The notes beneath the pieces are model-generated. The model saw only the letters and a program-made list of their open reading frames with translations. It searched no databases and was not told the DNA's origin. Shown here piece after piece: positions 7,645 through 17,293 of a DNA stretch of 64,000 nucleotides (the stretch's first letter is position 1; every line of letters starts with the position of its first letter). The translations under genes and the position numbers were made by a program. Source of the DNA: Acinetobacter sp. XH1741 (GTDB lineage: Bacteria > Pseudomonadota > Gammaproteobacteria > Pseudomonadales > Moraxellaceae); the NCBI RefSeq assembly GCF_041021895.1, contig NZ_CP157428.1:2170001-2234000 (forward strand), written 5' to 3'.

Positions 7645-9227
7645 GATAAGGCCTCCCCATTAACAGATGCTTTCGCTTCTTGCTTTTCAAAATGATATTT
7701 ACCAGTGTGAAGTGAGCTTGGTCCTAAGCGAGCGAATTTAATCATTAAATACATTTCAATAATTAAAAGTACGGTGTAGAACGCTGCTAACGCGAGGATT
7801 GAACCCCATACATCGCCAGTACTTAAACTCGAAGTCGATAAGTGAGTTGGTAAAATTTCACCAATAGACCAAGGTTGACGGCCACCTTCAGCAACAAACC
7901 AGCCTGTTTGAGCTGCAATCCACGGAAGTGGGAGCGCAAACAATGCATATTTAAGTAGCCAAGGTTTATTTTCAGCATTTCTTTTTGCTACAGCCCAAGT
8001 CGCTAAAACGAAAAGAAGTAGCATTAGGAAACCAGAGGCAACCATTGCGCGGAATGAGAAAAATAGAGCAGTCACGTTCGGAATGGTGTCTTTGACAGCC
8101 GCTTGAATATTTTGCTCGCTTGCATCTACGACATTTGGTGCGTATTTCTTAAGAAGTAGGCCATAACCTAAATCTTTTTGGTTTTTCTCAAATGAAGCTA
8201 ATAACTCTGGTGAACGATCTCCGGCACGTAGTTTTTCAAGTTCAGCATAAGCCAGCATACCGTTACGGATACGGACTTCATGCTGTTGCATTAAGTCTTT
8301 TAGACCAGTAACTTCTTTGGTTGTTGAGCGAGTTGCAATTAGACCTAATGCATAAGGAATTTTAACTGCATAGTCTGTTCGCATTTCTTCATGGTTTGGT
8401 ACACCAAATAAAGTAAATGGAGCTGGAGCAGGATGAGTATCCCATTCGGCTTCAATTGCAGCGAGTTTAGTTTTTTGTACATCACCTAGTTCATAACCAG
8501 ACTCATCACCAAGCAAAATCACTGAAAGTGTGGAAGCAAGACCGAAAATAGCAGCAATTGCAAATGAACGGCGGGCAAAGGGTAGATCACGTTTTTTAAG
8601 CAAGTAGTAGCTTGAAATCGCGAGTACGAAAATTGCACCTGTTACATATCCGGCAGAAACAGTATGTACAAATTTTACTTGTGCAACAGGGTTAAAAATA
8701 AGAGCACCAAAGTCCACAAGCTCCATACGCATTGTTTCAAAGTTAAATGCCGCACCGACTGGGTTTTGCATCCAACCATTCGCAACTAAAATCCAGAGTG
8801 CTGACATGTTAGAGCCAAGAGCTACCAACCAGGTTACACCTAAATGCTGAACTTTGCTTAAACGATCCCACCCAAAAAAGAATAGACCAATAAATGTTGA
8901 TTCAAGGAAGAATGCCATTAGGCCTTCAATTGCTAATGGTGCACCGAAAATATCACCTACATAATGTGAGTAATAAGCCCAGTTAGTCCCAAATTGGAAC
9001 TCCATAGTTAAGCCTGTAGTTACACCTAAGGCAAAGTTAATACCAAACAATTTTCCCCAAAACTTAGTCATATCCTTGTAAATTTCTTTACCGGATATCA
9101 CGTAAGTTGTTTCCATAATAGCCAGAATAAACGCAAGGCCTAGGGTTAAAGGTACGAAAAGAAAGTGATACATGGCGGTCATGGCAAATTGGAACCGCGA
9201 AAGATCAACCACGCTTTCAGAAATCAT
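7641..9227 (-). CDS. cydA: Cytochrome bd subunit I (CydA)
   Basis: A 528-residue haem-bearing subunit of the bd-type quinol oxidase, which reduces oxygen to water at high affinity. [16 protein letters not shown] near the start carries the distal haem-ligand His (residue 21 here). [12 protein letters not shown] carries the second His, and GRQPW closes the Q-loop region. The Q loop is of the long type. An ATG at 9227 is chosen because it overlaps the cydP stop (TGATG) and has AAGGAGA upstream; an upstream TTG adds one residue. The 3' end overlaps the true cydB ATG. Confidence 0.97.
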   Translation of the reverse strand: MISESVVDLSRFQFAMTAMYHFLFVPLTLGLAFILAIMETTYVISGKEIYKDMTKFWGKLFGINFALGVTTGLTMEFQFGTNWAYYSHYVGDIFGAPLAIEGLMAFFLESTFIGLFFFGWDRLSKVQHLGVTWLVALGSNMSALWILVANGWMQNPVGAAFNFETMRMELVDFGALIFNPVAQVKFVHTVSAGYVTGAIFVLAISSYYLLKKRDLPFARRSFAIAAIFGLASTLSVILLGDESGYELGDVQKTKLAAIEAEWDTHPAPAPFTLFGVPNHEEMRTDYAVKIPYALGLIATRSTTKEVTGLKDLMQQHEVRIRNGMLAYAELEKLRAGDRSPELLASFEKNQKDLGYGLLLKKYAPNVVDASEQNIQAAVKDTIPNVTALFFSFRAMVASGFLMLLLFVLATWAVAKRNAENKPWLLKYALFALPLPWIAAQTGWFVAEGGRQPWSIGEILPTHLSTSSLSTGDVWGSILALAAFYTVLLIIEMYLMIKFARLGPSSLHTGKYHFEKQEAKASVNGEALS

Positions 9228-9421
9228 CAACGTGTCTCCTTAATGTGGGAAGCGTTATCGCCAGCGATATGCTCGGCGACTTGATTGTCAAAATTTTTGG
9301 GGATAGTGGGAGCATCAAACCAAATATGTTTGATGGTTAAGAGAAGCACGACTTTGATTATTAGAATAATCGTAATTTCTCTAATTAATTTGGCATTAAT
9401 ATCTGGAGTTTTAAGGCTCAT
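9227..9421 (-). CDS. cydP: CydP-like small oxidase subunit
   Basis: A 64-residue protein with one membrane helix (about residues 15-32, [21 protein letters not shown]) and a short polar C-terminal tail. Its place directly upstream of cydA, with overlapping stop and start, and the pattern KxxWF after the helix match the small subunit named CydP in Acinetobacter and Pseudomonas relatives. GAGG precedes the ATG. It is the first gene of the operon cydP-cydA-cydB-cydX-ybgE. Confidence 0.8.
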   Translation of the reverse strand: MSLKTPDINAKLIREITIILIIKVVLLLTIKHIWFDAPTIPKNFDNQVAEHIAGDNASHIKETR

Positions 9422-9786
9422 AAAATAAACCTCGATACATATTAATTTTATTATTAATCAAAATATATTAAAAATAAACAATAAATATATTTTAAATAAA
9501 AACTTAATTATTTTTATTATGAAAAACAATGTCTTGTATTTTTAAATAATTCTAAATAAAATAACCAACTAAAATGGTTTGAATTTATTATTAAATCCAA
9601 CTAAAACACTTGTATATAATAATTATATAATCATACTAAAATGATTGGTTATTTTTTATTCTTACTATTTTGGTGGGTTTTAAAATAAAAAACCGAATGT
9701 TAGTAAAAAAGGAGCGTGATGGAGCTTAAGGATGAATATCCTTGAGAGGAATAATTATTTTAGGTGAATAAAATAGAATTTAAAAA
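9422..9786. other. AT-rich gap upstream of the cyd operon
   Basis: This 365-base gap separates cydP from the YqiJ-like gene and must hold the cyd promoter (minus strand). It is extremely AT-rich, with many short runs of A and T. I could not pick a convincing -35/-10 pair or a clean FNR/ArcA site. Near 9730 AAGGAT/ATCCTT makes a small hairpin without a T tract. No further gene is supported. Confidence 0.6.
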
Positions 9787-10395
9787 TTAATCTGGAGCAA
9801 ATAAGTCGTTAGCCATTGAAATCTTTTTTGCAAGATAATGGCTTTTTTGAACTCTCACTAATATGACTTGTGAATATAGTTCTAGCTCGCCATATTCAGG
9901 TTCAACCTGAACATAGTGCAATTGGCCGAACTCATCACGTACACGTGCTTGAGCTGAAAAACCAGGTCTGGCGCTACCACTTGAAATTGTTGCGAGGCGT
10001 CCTAACAGGTTGTAATTGGTATGCGTAAGCTTTGGTTTAATCACTTGATCAAGGCAATGGATCATAAACACTGTAAAAAAGATTGCGATAACCAGTGCAG
10101 GAATAATTAAGTAAAAAGGGATGATGAAGTAATGTTGGATAGCAAAGAAAGAAAGCTGTAAGAAGTAACCAGCAAAACTGAAATTGATAAGTAAAAAAAC
10201 AAAGATTAGAGCTTTAGAAAATTTAACATTAAATAGAGGAGAGTTGGTAAGCCAATCTGGTGCAATTTTTTTTAAAAGTTGGCTTGGCCGTAACCCAATA
10301 TACATACCAATGGTTTCTACCACGCTGAGTAATATCAAAGCCACAACACTTAAATGAAAAGGCATAAGATAATAATTAAAAAAGAAATCAGCCAT
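9787..10395 (-). CDS. YqiJ-like inner-membrane OB-fold protein
   Basis: A 202-residue protein with three or four membrane helices in the first 120 residues and a soluble C-terminal OB-fold-like domain. The segment with RVRDEFGQLHYVQVEPEYGEL, then VILVRV and YLAKK, closely follows the Escherichia coli YqiJ C-terminus as I remember it. YqiJ family members usually sit beside a flotillin-like YqiK; no such gene is adjacent here. It may be co-transcribed with the Rieske gene 25 bases upstream. Its role in membrane organisation is inferred from the family only. Confidence 0.75.
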   Translation of the reverse strand: MADFFFNYYLMPFHLSVVALILLSVVETIGMYIGLRPSQLLKKIAPDWLTNSPLFNVKFSKALIFVFLLINFSFAGYFLQLSFFAIQHYFIIPFYLIIPALVIAIFFTVFMIHCLDQVIKPKLTHTNYNLLGRLATISSGSARPGFSAQARVRDEFGQLHYVQVEPEYGELELYSQVILVRVQKSHYLAKKISMANDLFAPD

Positions 10396-10420
10396 GGTAG
10401 AAACTCTAATGTTGATGATT

Positions 10421-10744
10421 TCAGTCTACGATATAAATACCGCCATCTGAATGCACTTTAATCTCAACTTTATTTAAAAAATCACCTAAACAAGGACCAG
10501 AAATACATTCGCCAGTTTCCACGTTAAATAAAGCGCCGTGGGTAGAACATTGGATATATTCTTGGTCTTGATCTAGAAATTGATTTTCTAGATATTCAAG
10601 TTCAGTTTGCAAATGAGGGCATAAATTCTGATAGGCATAGAATGAGCCATCACGCTGTGTAATGAAAATAGTAGTTCCTTGTAAAGTGTCAAAAGCTCTA
10701 GCTTCACGCTCAGGAACTTCTTCCGTCATACAGATCCTTTCCAT
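10421..10744 (-). CDS. Rieske [2Fe-2S] ferredoxin-like protein
   Basis: A 107-residue soluble Rieske protein. The cluster ligands are visible as CPH (in YQNLCPHLQTE) and CSTHG (in IQCSTHGALFN), followed by CISGP. It probably carries electrons for an oxygenase or another redox partner that is not encoded nearby. The start MERICMTEEVPEREARAF is chosen on homology to the usual first strand of such ferredoxins. Its ATG lies one base after the kinase stop. A second ATG 15 bases on has a better ribosome site (AAGGA) and would drop five residues. Confidence 0.88.
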   Translation of the reverse strand: MERICMTEEVPEREARAFDTLQGTTIFITQRDGSFYAYQNLCPHLQTELEYLENQFLDQDQEYIQCSTHGALFNVETGECISGPCLGDFLNKVEIKVHSDGGIYIVD

Positions 10745-10745
10745 T

Positions 10746-11750
10746 TCAAGCACATTCCTTCTGAAAATTTTCGAGAAGTTTAGCATAGTCATTAATGGCT
10801 AAACGAGGACCAAATTGAGACACAACTTCACTCGAAATTAAGATAGCTAACTGGGCAGCAGCAGTTAAATCTTCATGATGGTTTAGTGCATAGAGAAAGG
10901 CACCTGCAAATGCATCACCTGCGCCATTTGTATCTACAGCTTCTACATGACGACCCGCCACATGAAAATGTTGAGTTGCATTTGCAACTAATGCACCTTT
11001 GGCACTTTGCGTAATCACAACAGTATGATTTTTAAAACGTAACTGCGTGAGTGCATCTTCAACAGTAGTGGTATTGGTGTACATTAAGGCTTCTTGTTCA
11101 TTACAGAATAGTAGATCTACACCATCATCCATAAGTTCTTCTAAGCCTTCACGGGCATATTGAACCATTGCAGGATCTGACAAAGATAAAGCGATTTTAA
11201 CACCGTGAGCTTTTGCAATTTCACGAGCTTGTTTTACTGCTTTACGAGCTGTTTCACTGGTAGAGAGGTAACCTTCAATATAAAGCCATTTTGCTGTTTT
11301 TAACGGCTCAAAATCGATTTGATCTTGAGAAAGTTCAGCCGTAATACCTAAATAGGTATGCATGGTACGCTCAGAGTCTGGGCTAATAAGTACCATACAT
11401 GTACCTGTTACACCTTCACTGATTGATTTGGGTGTGGTTTGAATGCCTGCATCATTTAGACCTTGTAGGTAAATTTCACCTAATTGATCGTGACCAACAC
11501 GGCAACCATAGAAAGCGCTACCACCTAATGCACTAAAGGCTACAGTTGTGTTTGCAGCAGAGCCGCCACTTGCTTGGCCTTTGTAATCTTGAGTTTGCTT
11601 TAAATTTTCATATAAAGCAGATTGTGTATCACCGTCAGACAACTGCATTGTGCCTTTTTGTAAGCCTTGCTGACTAAGAAAATCATCAGACACTTTAAAT
11701 TCTTGGTCGATTAATGCATTACCAATTGCAAAAAGATCTACAGTTGCCAT
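10746..11750 (-). CDS. PfkB-family carbohydrate/adenosine kinase
   Basis: A 334-residue ribokinase-fold kinase. SGGSAANTTVAFSALGG marks the substrate-side Gly-rich motif near residue 60. DTNGAGDAFAGAFLYAL near residue 260-280 carries the anion hole and the catalytic Asp of the PfkB signature. The DLFAIGNALIDQEF start and general layout fit bacterial adenosine kinase-like enzymes, but the substrate cannot be fixed from sequence. ATG 11750 is preferred over a GTG four codons upstream. It is the first gene of a probable three-gene operon with the Rieske and YqiJ-like genes. Confidence 0.88.
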   Translation of the reverse strand: MATVDLFAIGNALIDQEFKVSDDFLSQQGLQKGTMQLSDGDTQSALYENLKQTQDYKGQASGGSAANTTVAFSALGGSAFYGCRVGHDQLGEIYLQGLNDAGIQTTPKSISEGVTGTCMVLISPDSERTMHTYLGITAELSQDQIDFEPLKTAKWLYIEGYLSTSETARKAVKQAREIAKAHGVKIALSLSDPAMVQYAREGLEELMDDGVDLLFCNEQEALMYTNTTTVEDALTQLRFKNHTVVITQSAKGALVANATQHFHVAGRHVEAVDTNGAGDAFAGAFLYALNHHEDLTAAAQLAILISSEVVSQFGPRLAINDYAKLLENFQKECA

Positions 11751-11894
11751 ATGTGTTGTCACAGAATAAAAAATCAGATCGATAAGTTTACACCATTGCT
11801 CACATTTGCTGTAGTTTGTTGAATAAAATTCAGGTAATTCAGCGGTTAGCAGAGTTTTATTGTTTGCCTAAGCAATTGAAATATTCTTTTTAAT

Positions 11895-11931
11895 AAATAT
11901 TATCAATTAATAATGATTATTGATAATATTT
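11895..11931. promoter_or_regulatory. Fur-type operator of the TonB receptor gene
   Basis: A 13-bp perfect inverted repeat (AAATATTATCAAT / ATTGATAATATTT) flanks a centre with AATAATGATTATT. It contains overlapping 6-1-6 Fur hexamers. It lies 57 bases upstream of the receptor ATG, where an iron-regulated promoter is expected. Confidence 0.8.
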
Positions 11932-11987
11932 ACAAACGTAGACCATTTCATTGAAACTTCGCCTGAAATTATTCATAGCGAACTTAC

Positions 11988-14081
11988 ATGAAACGTTCTA
12001 TTTTATTTATTTCATCATTTGGGGTTATAACAGGCCATGTATATGCCGCAGCGGCAGACTCACAGGCTGTAACCAATCTTCCAACAATTGCAGTAAAAGC
12101 TGAGAAGGAAAACAGTTTAAAACAAGAAGTAGGGCAAGCATCGAGTGCAACTAAAGGCCTCATGCAATTAAAAGATGTTCCTCAAATTGTAAATGTCGTA
12201 CCGAAACAAATTCTAAGAGAGCAAACAGTGACCTCTATGCAAGGTGCCTTGCAAAATGTTGCTGGTTTGAGTTTTAGCGTGGGTGATGGACAGCGTGATC
12301 AGGTCATGATTCGTGGGTTCTCTGCAATCACAGATAATTATGTAGATGGTATTCGTGATGATGCATTGTATTTTCGAGATATGTCGAATGTTGAACGAGT
12401 TGAGGTGTTAAAAGGGCCTGCTTCTGTACTTTATGGTCGTGGTTCGGCGGGTGGGTTAGTTAATAAAATTAATAAAAAGCCAATGGATGAATCTTTGCGT
12501 GAAGTGAGCCTAATTGGTAGCACTTCAGGGCAACGCCGTGCAGAAGTCGATGTGAATGAAAAAGTAGCAGAGAATGTCAAGGTTCGTTTAACTGGTGCAG
12601 TTGAAGACTCAGATGGTTATCGTGATCAGGCTTTTTTAAAACGTCAGGCGGTGGCTCCATCAGTACAGTGGGATATTAGTGATAAAACTAAACTTTTACT
12701 TCAGGCTGACTATTTGCATGATGACCGTTTAGCTGATCAAGGATTCCCGACAGATCCACTTACAGGTAAACCAGTTAAAACAAACCCTAAAACTTTTTAT
12801 GGTGCGTTAAATGGTAAAGAAGTTGGGGACGTTGATACTGAAATCTCGAGTCAAACCATAAGTTTGGATCATGAGTTTAGTGATCAACTCAAATATCATG
12901 GGGCAGTTCGTCATTATAATTATTCATTAGATCGTCAATATAGTGTTGATACACATCCTGCTGATAAATCACAAATTACTTTGACTCAAAATAAGCGTTT
13001 ACGTAATGAAGATGGAGTATATGTTCAACAAGAGTTAAGCGCTTTATTTAATACAGGTTTTTTAAAGCACAATACGTTAATTGGTGCTGAATATAGTAAG
13101 CAGAATAAAGATGAAATACTATGGCAAGGTGCGAAAACAACCACCGATTTGTATAACCCTAAATTAGAATATTGGGCACCTATTAATACAGGTACAACGG
13201 CTGCACGTAATAACAATAGCAATACTTTTGAAAACTATGGCGTGTATTTTCAAGACTTAATGACAGTTACAGACCAGCTTAAAGTTTTAGTTGGTTTACG
13301 TTATGACAATCTATCTCAAGATCGTGATGATAAAACAAGTGCAAATCTAGATTTAAACCGTACTGATAATACTTATTCTCCACGAATTGGGGTGGTCTAT
13401 CAGCCAGTAAGTAATCTTTCGCTCTATACATCTTATAATCGCTCGTTTCAACCTCTGGCTGATGCATTTGTTTTTTATAAAAACAGTGATGATTTAAAGC
13501 CGACAAAAACTGAAAATTATGAGGTTGGTGCGAAGTGGGATGTAAATGATCAATTGAATGTAACTTTGGCTTTATTTCAGATGAGCCAAACCAATATTCA
13601 AAACCAAGATCCATCTAATCCAAATCAAGCATTGTTGGCAGGTGAGCAAAAAACAAAAGGTGTTGAACTTTCATTAACAGGTCAATTGACTGATCAATTG
13701 TCCATACTAGCTGGCTATTCTTATATGGATGGTAAGATTGAAAAGTCGACTATCGGGTTTACAGGTAATCACTCTGCGCTTACGCCAAATAACACTGCTA
13801 ACTTATGGTTAAAATACCAAATTAATGATCATTGGTATGCGGCTGTAGGTGGTCGTGGTGAATCATCACGATTTAGTGCGCCAGATAACAAAAATATTTT
13901 ACCGGGTTATGCTGTTGTAAATGCCGCGTTAGGCTATCAGAGTGAACGTTATGATGTGAACTTAAACCTAAATAACCTGTTTGATCATGACTATTTTGTT
14001 TCAGGTCATAGCGGAGCAAATGATTCAAACATGATGGGTGATCCGCTAAATGCTCAAGTTGCACTTCGCTATCGTTTTTAA
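11988..14081 (+). CDS. TonB-dependent siderophore receptor
   Basis: A 697-residue outer-membrane receptor. A signal peptide (about 1-21) is followed by a TonB-box-like segment (LPTIAVKAEK) and a plug domain with LKDVPQIVNVVPKQ. The plug also has the signature VERVEVLKGPASVLYGRGSAGG, near residues 135-157. A beta barrel ends in the expected terminal Phe (LRYRF). Plug and barrel resemble the Fiu/PiuA/FhuE-like ferric-siderophore receptors; the exact siderophore is not decidable. A Fur-type operator upstream implies iron repression. It is monocistronic, with a strong terminator. Confidence 0.92.
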   Translation: MKRSILFISSFGVITGHVYAAAADSQAVTNLPTIAVKAEKENSLKQEVGQASSATKGLMQLKDVPQIVNVVPKQILREQTVTSMQGALQNVAGLSFSVGDGQRDQVMIRGFSAITDNYVDGIRDDALYFRDMSNVERVEVLKGPASVLYGRGSAGGLVNKINKKPMDESLREVSLIGSTSGQRRAEVDVNEKVAENVKVRLTGAVEDSDGYRDQAFLKRQAVAPSVQWDISDKTKLLLQADYLHDDRLADQGFPTDPLTGKPVKTNPKTFYGALNGKEVGDVDTEISSQTISLDHEFSDQLKYHGAVRHYNYSLDRQYSVDTHPADKSQITLTQNKRLRNEDGVYVQQELSALFNTGFLKHNTLIGAEYSKQNKDEILWQGAKTTTDLYNPKLEYWAPINTGTTAARNNNSNTFENYGVYFQDLMTVTDQLKVLVGLRYDNLSQDRDDKTSANLDLNRTDNTYSPRIGVVYQPVSNLSLYTSYNRSFQPLADAFVFYKNSDDLKPTKTENYEVGAKWDVNDQLNVTLALFQMSQTNIQNQDPSNPNQALLAGEQKTKGVELSLTGQLTDQLSILAGYSYMDGKIEKSTIGFTGNHSALTPNNTANLWLKYQINDHWYAAVGGRGESSRFSAPDNKNILPGYAVVNAALGYQSERYDVNLNLNNLFDHDYFVSGHSGANDSNMMGDPLNAQVALRYRF

Positions 14082-14094
14082 TTAAAAAAATGTC

Positions 14095-14125
14095 AAAAAA
14101 GCTCATCATTTGGATGAGCTTTTTT
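14095..14125 (+). terminator. Terminator of the TonB receptor gene
   Basis: AAAAAAGCTCATC / GATGAGCTTTTTT with an ATTTG loop: a long perfect stem with a T tract. Confidence 0.93.
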
Positions 14126-14333
14126 ATTTGTCGTGTAGGATATAGATAGTATTAAAAGGTTTTGTTCTGTTAGGATACAACGATTAGAGCTATGTGCTTG
14201 ATATCAAAGCCATGCTTATGAAAACTAATACTCAACAAAAACATAGTATTTTACTTGGCTTTTGTTCGCCAATCTCAAGCCGACTCAGGCTATAATGAGA
14301 CTTATTCACTTATCCGATATGTTAGGAGATCAC

Positions 14334-17273
14334 ATGACTGTAGATGTCACTGAAACCATTTCTCAAACTGTTCACCCTGCGTTTCAGTTGCTACGTCAGC
14401 ACCATGTTGAAGCATTAGATATTTTAGTGTCTGAATATAAGCATAAGGTCACAGGTGCGGTGCATTATCACTTGGCAACTGATTATGATGAAAATGTATT
14501 TCTTGTTGCGTTCAGAACACAACCTATGGACTCTAAAGGAACAGCACATATTTTAGAGCATACCGCTTTATGTGGTTCTGAAAAGTTTCCTGTTCGTGAT
14601 CCGTTCTTTCTAATGATTCGCCGTTCATTAAATACATTTATGAACGCGTTTACAGCAGCAGATTGGACAGCATATCCATTTGCAACTCAAAACAAAAAAG
14701 ATTTCCAAAACTTATTGTCTGTTTATCTTGATGCTGCTTTTTCAGCAAATCTAAATCCTCTTGATTTTGCTCAAGAAGGTATTCGCATTGAACTTGAAAA
14801 TGATCAGCCTGTATATAAAGGTGTAGTGTTCAATGAAATGAAAGGTGCGATGAGTGCACCGTCTGATCAGCTTTATCATCAGTTGGCACACCATTTATTT
14901 CCTGAAACGACCTATCATTACAACTCAGGCGGTGATCCAAAGGACATTCCTGATTTAACGTATGAACAGTTAGTAGAATTTTATAAAACTCATTACCACC
15001 CAAGTAATGCAGTATTTATGACCTTCGGTAACCAAACGGCATATGAGTTACAAGAGCAATTTGAAAAACTAGCTCTACATAAGTTTGCTGCGGGTACAAC
15101 TTTATATTCAAAACCAGAAAAACGTTTAACAGCACCTGTTGAAGTGACGGAAAACTATGCTGTTGATGGCGATGATTTAAAAGATAAAACTTACCATGTA
15201 TTGTCTTGGTTGTTACCGCAAGCGAGTGATATCAAACTACGTCTCGGTATGCGTTTGGTAGAAGGTGTTTTACTTGAAAACTCAGCGTCACCGCTTCGTC
15301 ATTATTTAGAAACTTGTGGTTATGCTCAGTCAACTGGACCTTTAATGGGCGTAGATGACAGTAACTTTGAAATGACATTCTATTGTGGCGTTCAAGGTTC
15401 AAACCCTGAGCATGCAGAAAGTTTTAAAGATGGTGTCTTAAATATTCTGCGTGAAGTGGCTGCAAAACCAATTGACTCGGCGTTAGTTGATGCAATTTTG
15501 CATCAAATCGAGTTGCATCAACGTGAAATTAATGGTGATGGTACGCCGTATGGTTTAAGTTTGATTTTAAATGGTTTGAGTGGTGCTATCCACCATAATG
15601 ACCCAATTCAGATCTGGGATGTTGATAGTGCAATTGCTCAGGTTAAAGAAGAACTACAAGACCCAATGTGGTTATCTAATCTTATTCAAACGCATTTGTT
15701 AGATAATCCACACCGTGTACAAATGACTTTAGTACCTGATGCAACCAAGTCGCTAAAAGAACAAGAAGCTGAAAAAGCACGTTTAGCTGCGATTGGTGAA
15801 AAGTTAACTGAAGAAGATAAAGCAGAGATCGTTGCTAAAACCAAAGCTTTACAAGAGCGTCAAGATACACCAGATAATCTTGAGCTGTTACCAAAAGTAG
15901 GTCTAGAAGACGTACCGGCTGACTTGCATATTGTACAAGGTCAATTGCGTGAAATTATCTGTAATCGAATGGACACGCCGTTGAACTTGTATCATGCCGG
16001 AACGAATGGCATTTACTATCAACAAGTGCTTATTCAGATTCCTGATGATGTTGTTACCTCACCATATTTCAATTTACTCTCTATTTTAATGGGTGAAGTT
16101 GGTGCAGGTGAGTACGACTATCTTGAACTACAAAACTTACAAACAGCTGTAAGTGGTGGTTTAGGAATGGGCGCTTCATTACGCAGTAAAGTTGATGATA
16201 AAGATAAAATTAGTGCTTGGTTAACTTTAACGACAAAATCTTTAACTCAGAAGTTCGATGCAATTCATTTATTAAAATTAGCATTTGAACAGCTTAGATT
16301 TGATGAGAAAGAGCGAATTATTGAGTTGTTGCAACAACGTAAGACACGCTGGCAGTCTCGTTTATCGGGTGCTGGTCATAGCTATGCGATGCAGATTGCT
16401 TCTCGTAATATGAGTGCTTTAGCTCAACGTGACTATCAAAACACTGGTTTAGGTGCATTGAACTGGTTAGGCGAGCTTGTTACTAAAATTACGCAAGACG
16501 ATGCTGCTTATGATGGGCTAATTACTGAGTTGAAGCGTATTCATACCAAATTATTGCAAGCGCCTAAACAATTTTTACTTGTATGTGAAGAGCATCAGTC
16601 TGAGCGTTTGGTTGAAGAAATCCAAAATGTTTGGGATAAGCTAAATGTTGATACAGCAGCAACTGAGTTAACTCAAGTTGAGCAAGAAAACGATAATGAA
16701 CATGAAGCATGGTTAATTCAATCCAATGTTCAGTTCTGTGCATCTGCATATCAAGCTGTGGACGTATCTCATCCAGATGCAGCGCCTTTAATGGTGTTAG
16801 CAGCCTATTTACGTAATGGTTTCTTGCATAGTGCTATTCGTGAAAAAGGCGGTGCTTATGGTGGTGGTGCTAGCTATGATGGAAATGCTTGTTCATTCCG
16901 TTTCTTTAGTTATCGTGACCCACGTTTAGCTGAGACATTTAAAGACTTTGAAGCGAGCGTGCAATGGTTGTTAAATACACAGCAACAACCTCATCAACTA
17001 GAAGAAGCAATTCTTGGCTTGGTGGCAAGTATGGATAAACCGGGTTCACCAGCAGGCGAGGCAATTACAGCTTGCTATGCATTGTTACATGCTAGAACAC
17101 CAACTTTCCGCCGTATTTTACGTGAAAGACTATTACATGTGACTTTAGAAGATTTACAGCGTGTTGCGCGTCAATATTTAATTGAACAAATACCTGTGAA
17201 AGCTGTCGTTGCACCTTTTGCAAAACGTGACGAATTGCAACAACTGGGCTTTACGATTAAACAAGTTAATTAA
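14334..17273 (+). CDS. PreP-like M16C metalloprotease
   Basis: A 979-residue zinc protease of the presequence-protease group. The inverted zinc motif HILEH lies near residues 72-76 and is followed by TALCGSEKFPVRDPFF, the classical start of this family. The distal Glu lies in NEMKGAMSA. The length, about twice that of a single M16 unit, fits two joined halves that form a closed chamber. It probably degrades peptides in the cytoplasm, since no signal peptide is seen. The ATG at 14334 has TTAGGAG upstream. A -10 like TATAAT lies near 14291. pldA follows at 20 bases. Confidence 0.92.
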   Translation: MTVDVTETISQTVHPAFQLLRQHHVEALDILVSEYKHKVTGAVHYHLATDYDENVFLVAFRTQPMDSKGTAHILEHTALCGSEKFPVRDPFFLMIRRSLNTFMNAFTAADWTAYPFATQNKKDFQNLLSVYLDAAFSANLNPLDFAQEGIRIELENDQPVYKGVVFNEMKGAMSAPSDQLYHQLAHHLFPETTYHYNSGGDPKDIPDLTYEQLVEFYKTHYHPSNAVFMTFGNQTAYELQEQFEKLALHKFAAGTTLYSKPEKRLTAPVEVTENYAVDGDDLKDKTYHVLSWLLPQASDIKLRLGMRLVEGVLLENSASPLRHYLETCGYAQSTGPLMGVDDSNFEMTFYCGVQGSNPEHAESFKDGVLNILREVAAKPIDSALVDAILHQIELHQREINGDGTPYGLSLILNGLSGAIHHNDPIQIWDVDSAIAQVKEELQDPMWLSNLIQTHLLDNPHRVQMTLVPDATKSLKEQEAEKARLAAIGEKLTEEDKAEIVAKTKALQERQDTPDNLELLPKVGLEDVPADLHIVQGQLREIICNRMDTPLNLYHAGTNGIYYQQVLIQIPDDVVTSPYFNLLSILMGEVGAGEYDYLELQNLQTAVSGGLGMGASLRSKVDDKDKISAWLTLTTKSLTQKFDAIHLLKLAFEQLRFDEKERIIELLQQRKTRWQSRLSGAGHSYAMQIASRNMSALAQRDYQNTGLGALNWLGELVTKITQDDAAYDGLITELKRIHTKLLQAPKQFLLVCEEHQSERLVEEIQNVWDKLNVDTAATELTQVEQENDNEHEAWLIQSNVQFCASAYQAVDVSHPDAAPLMVLAAYLRNGFLHSAIREKGGAYGGGASYDGNACSFRFFSYRDPRLAETFKDFEASVQWLLNTQQQPHQLEEAILGLVASMDKPGSPAGEAITACYALLHARTPTFRRILRERLLHVTLEDLQRVARQYLIEQIPVKAVVAPFAKRDELQQLGFTIKQVN

Positions 17274-17293
17274 AATAAAAATTGGAGATGAAC

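Noticed and set aside
9710..9745. Eight-codon frame MELKDEYP with GGAG before it
   Set aside because: Too short, and not linked to an attenuator or to a downstream gene on the plus strand.
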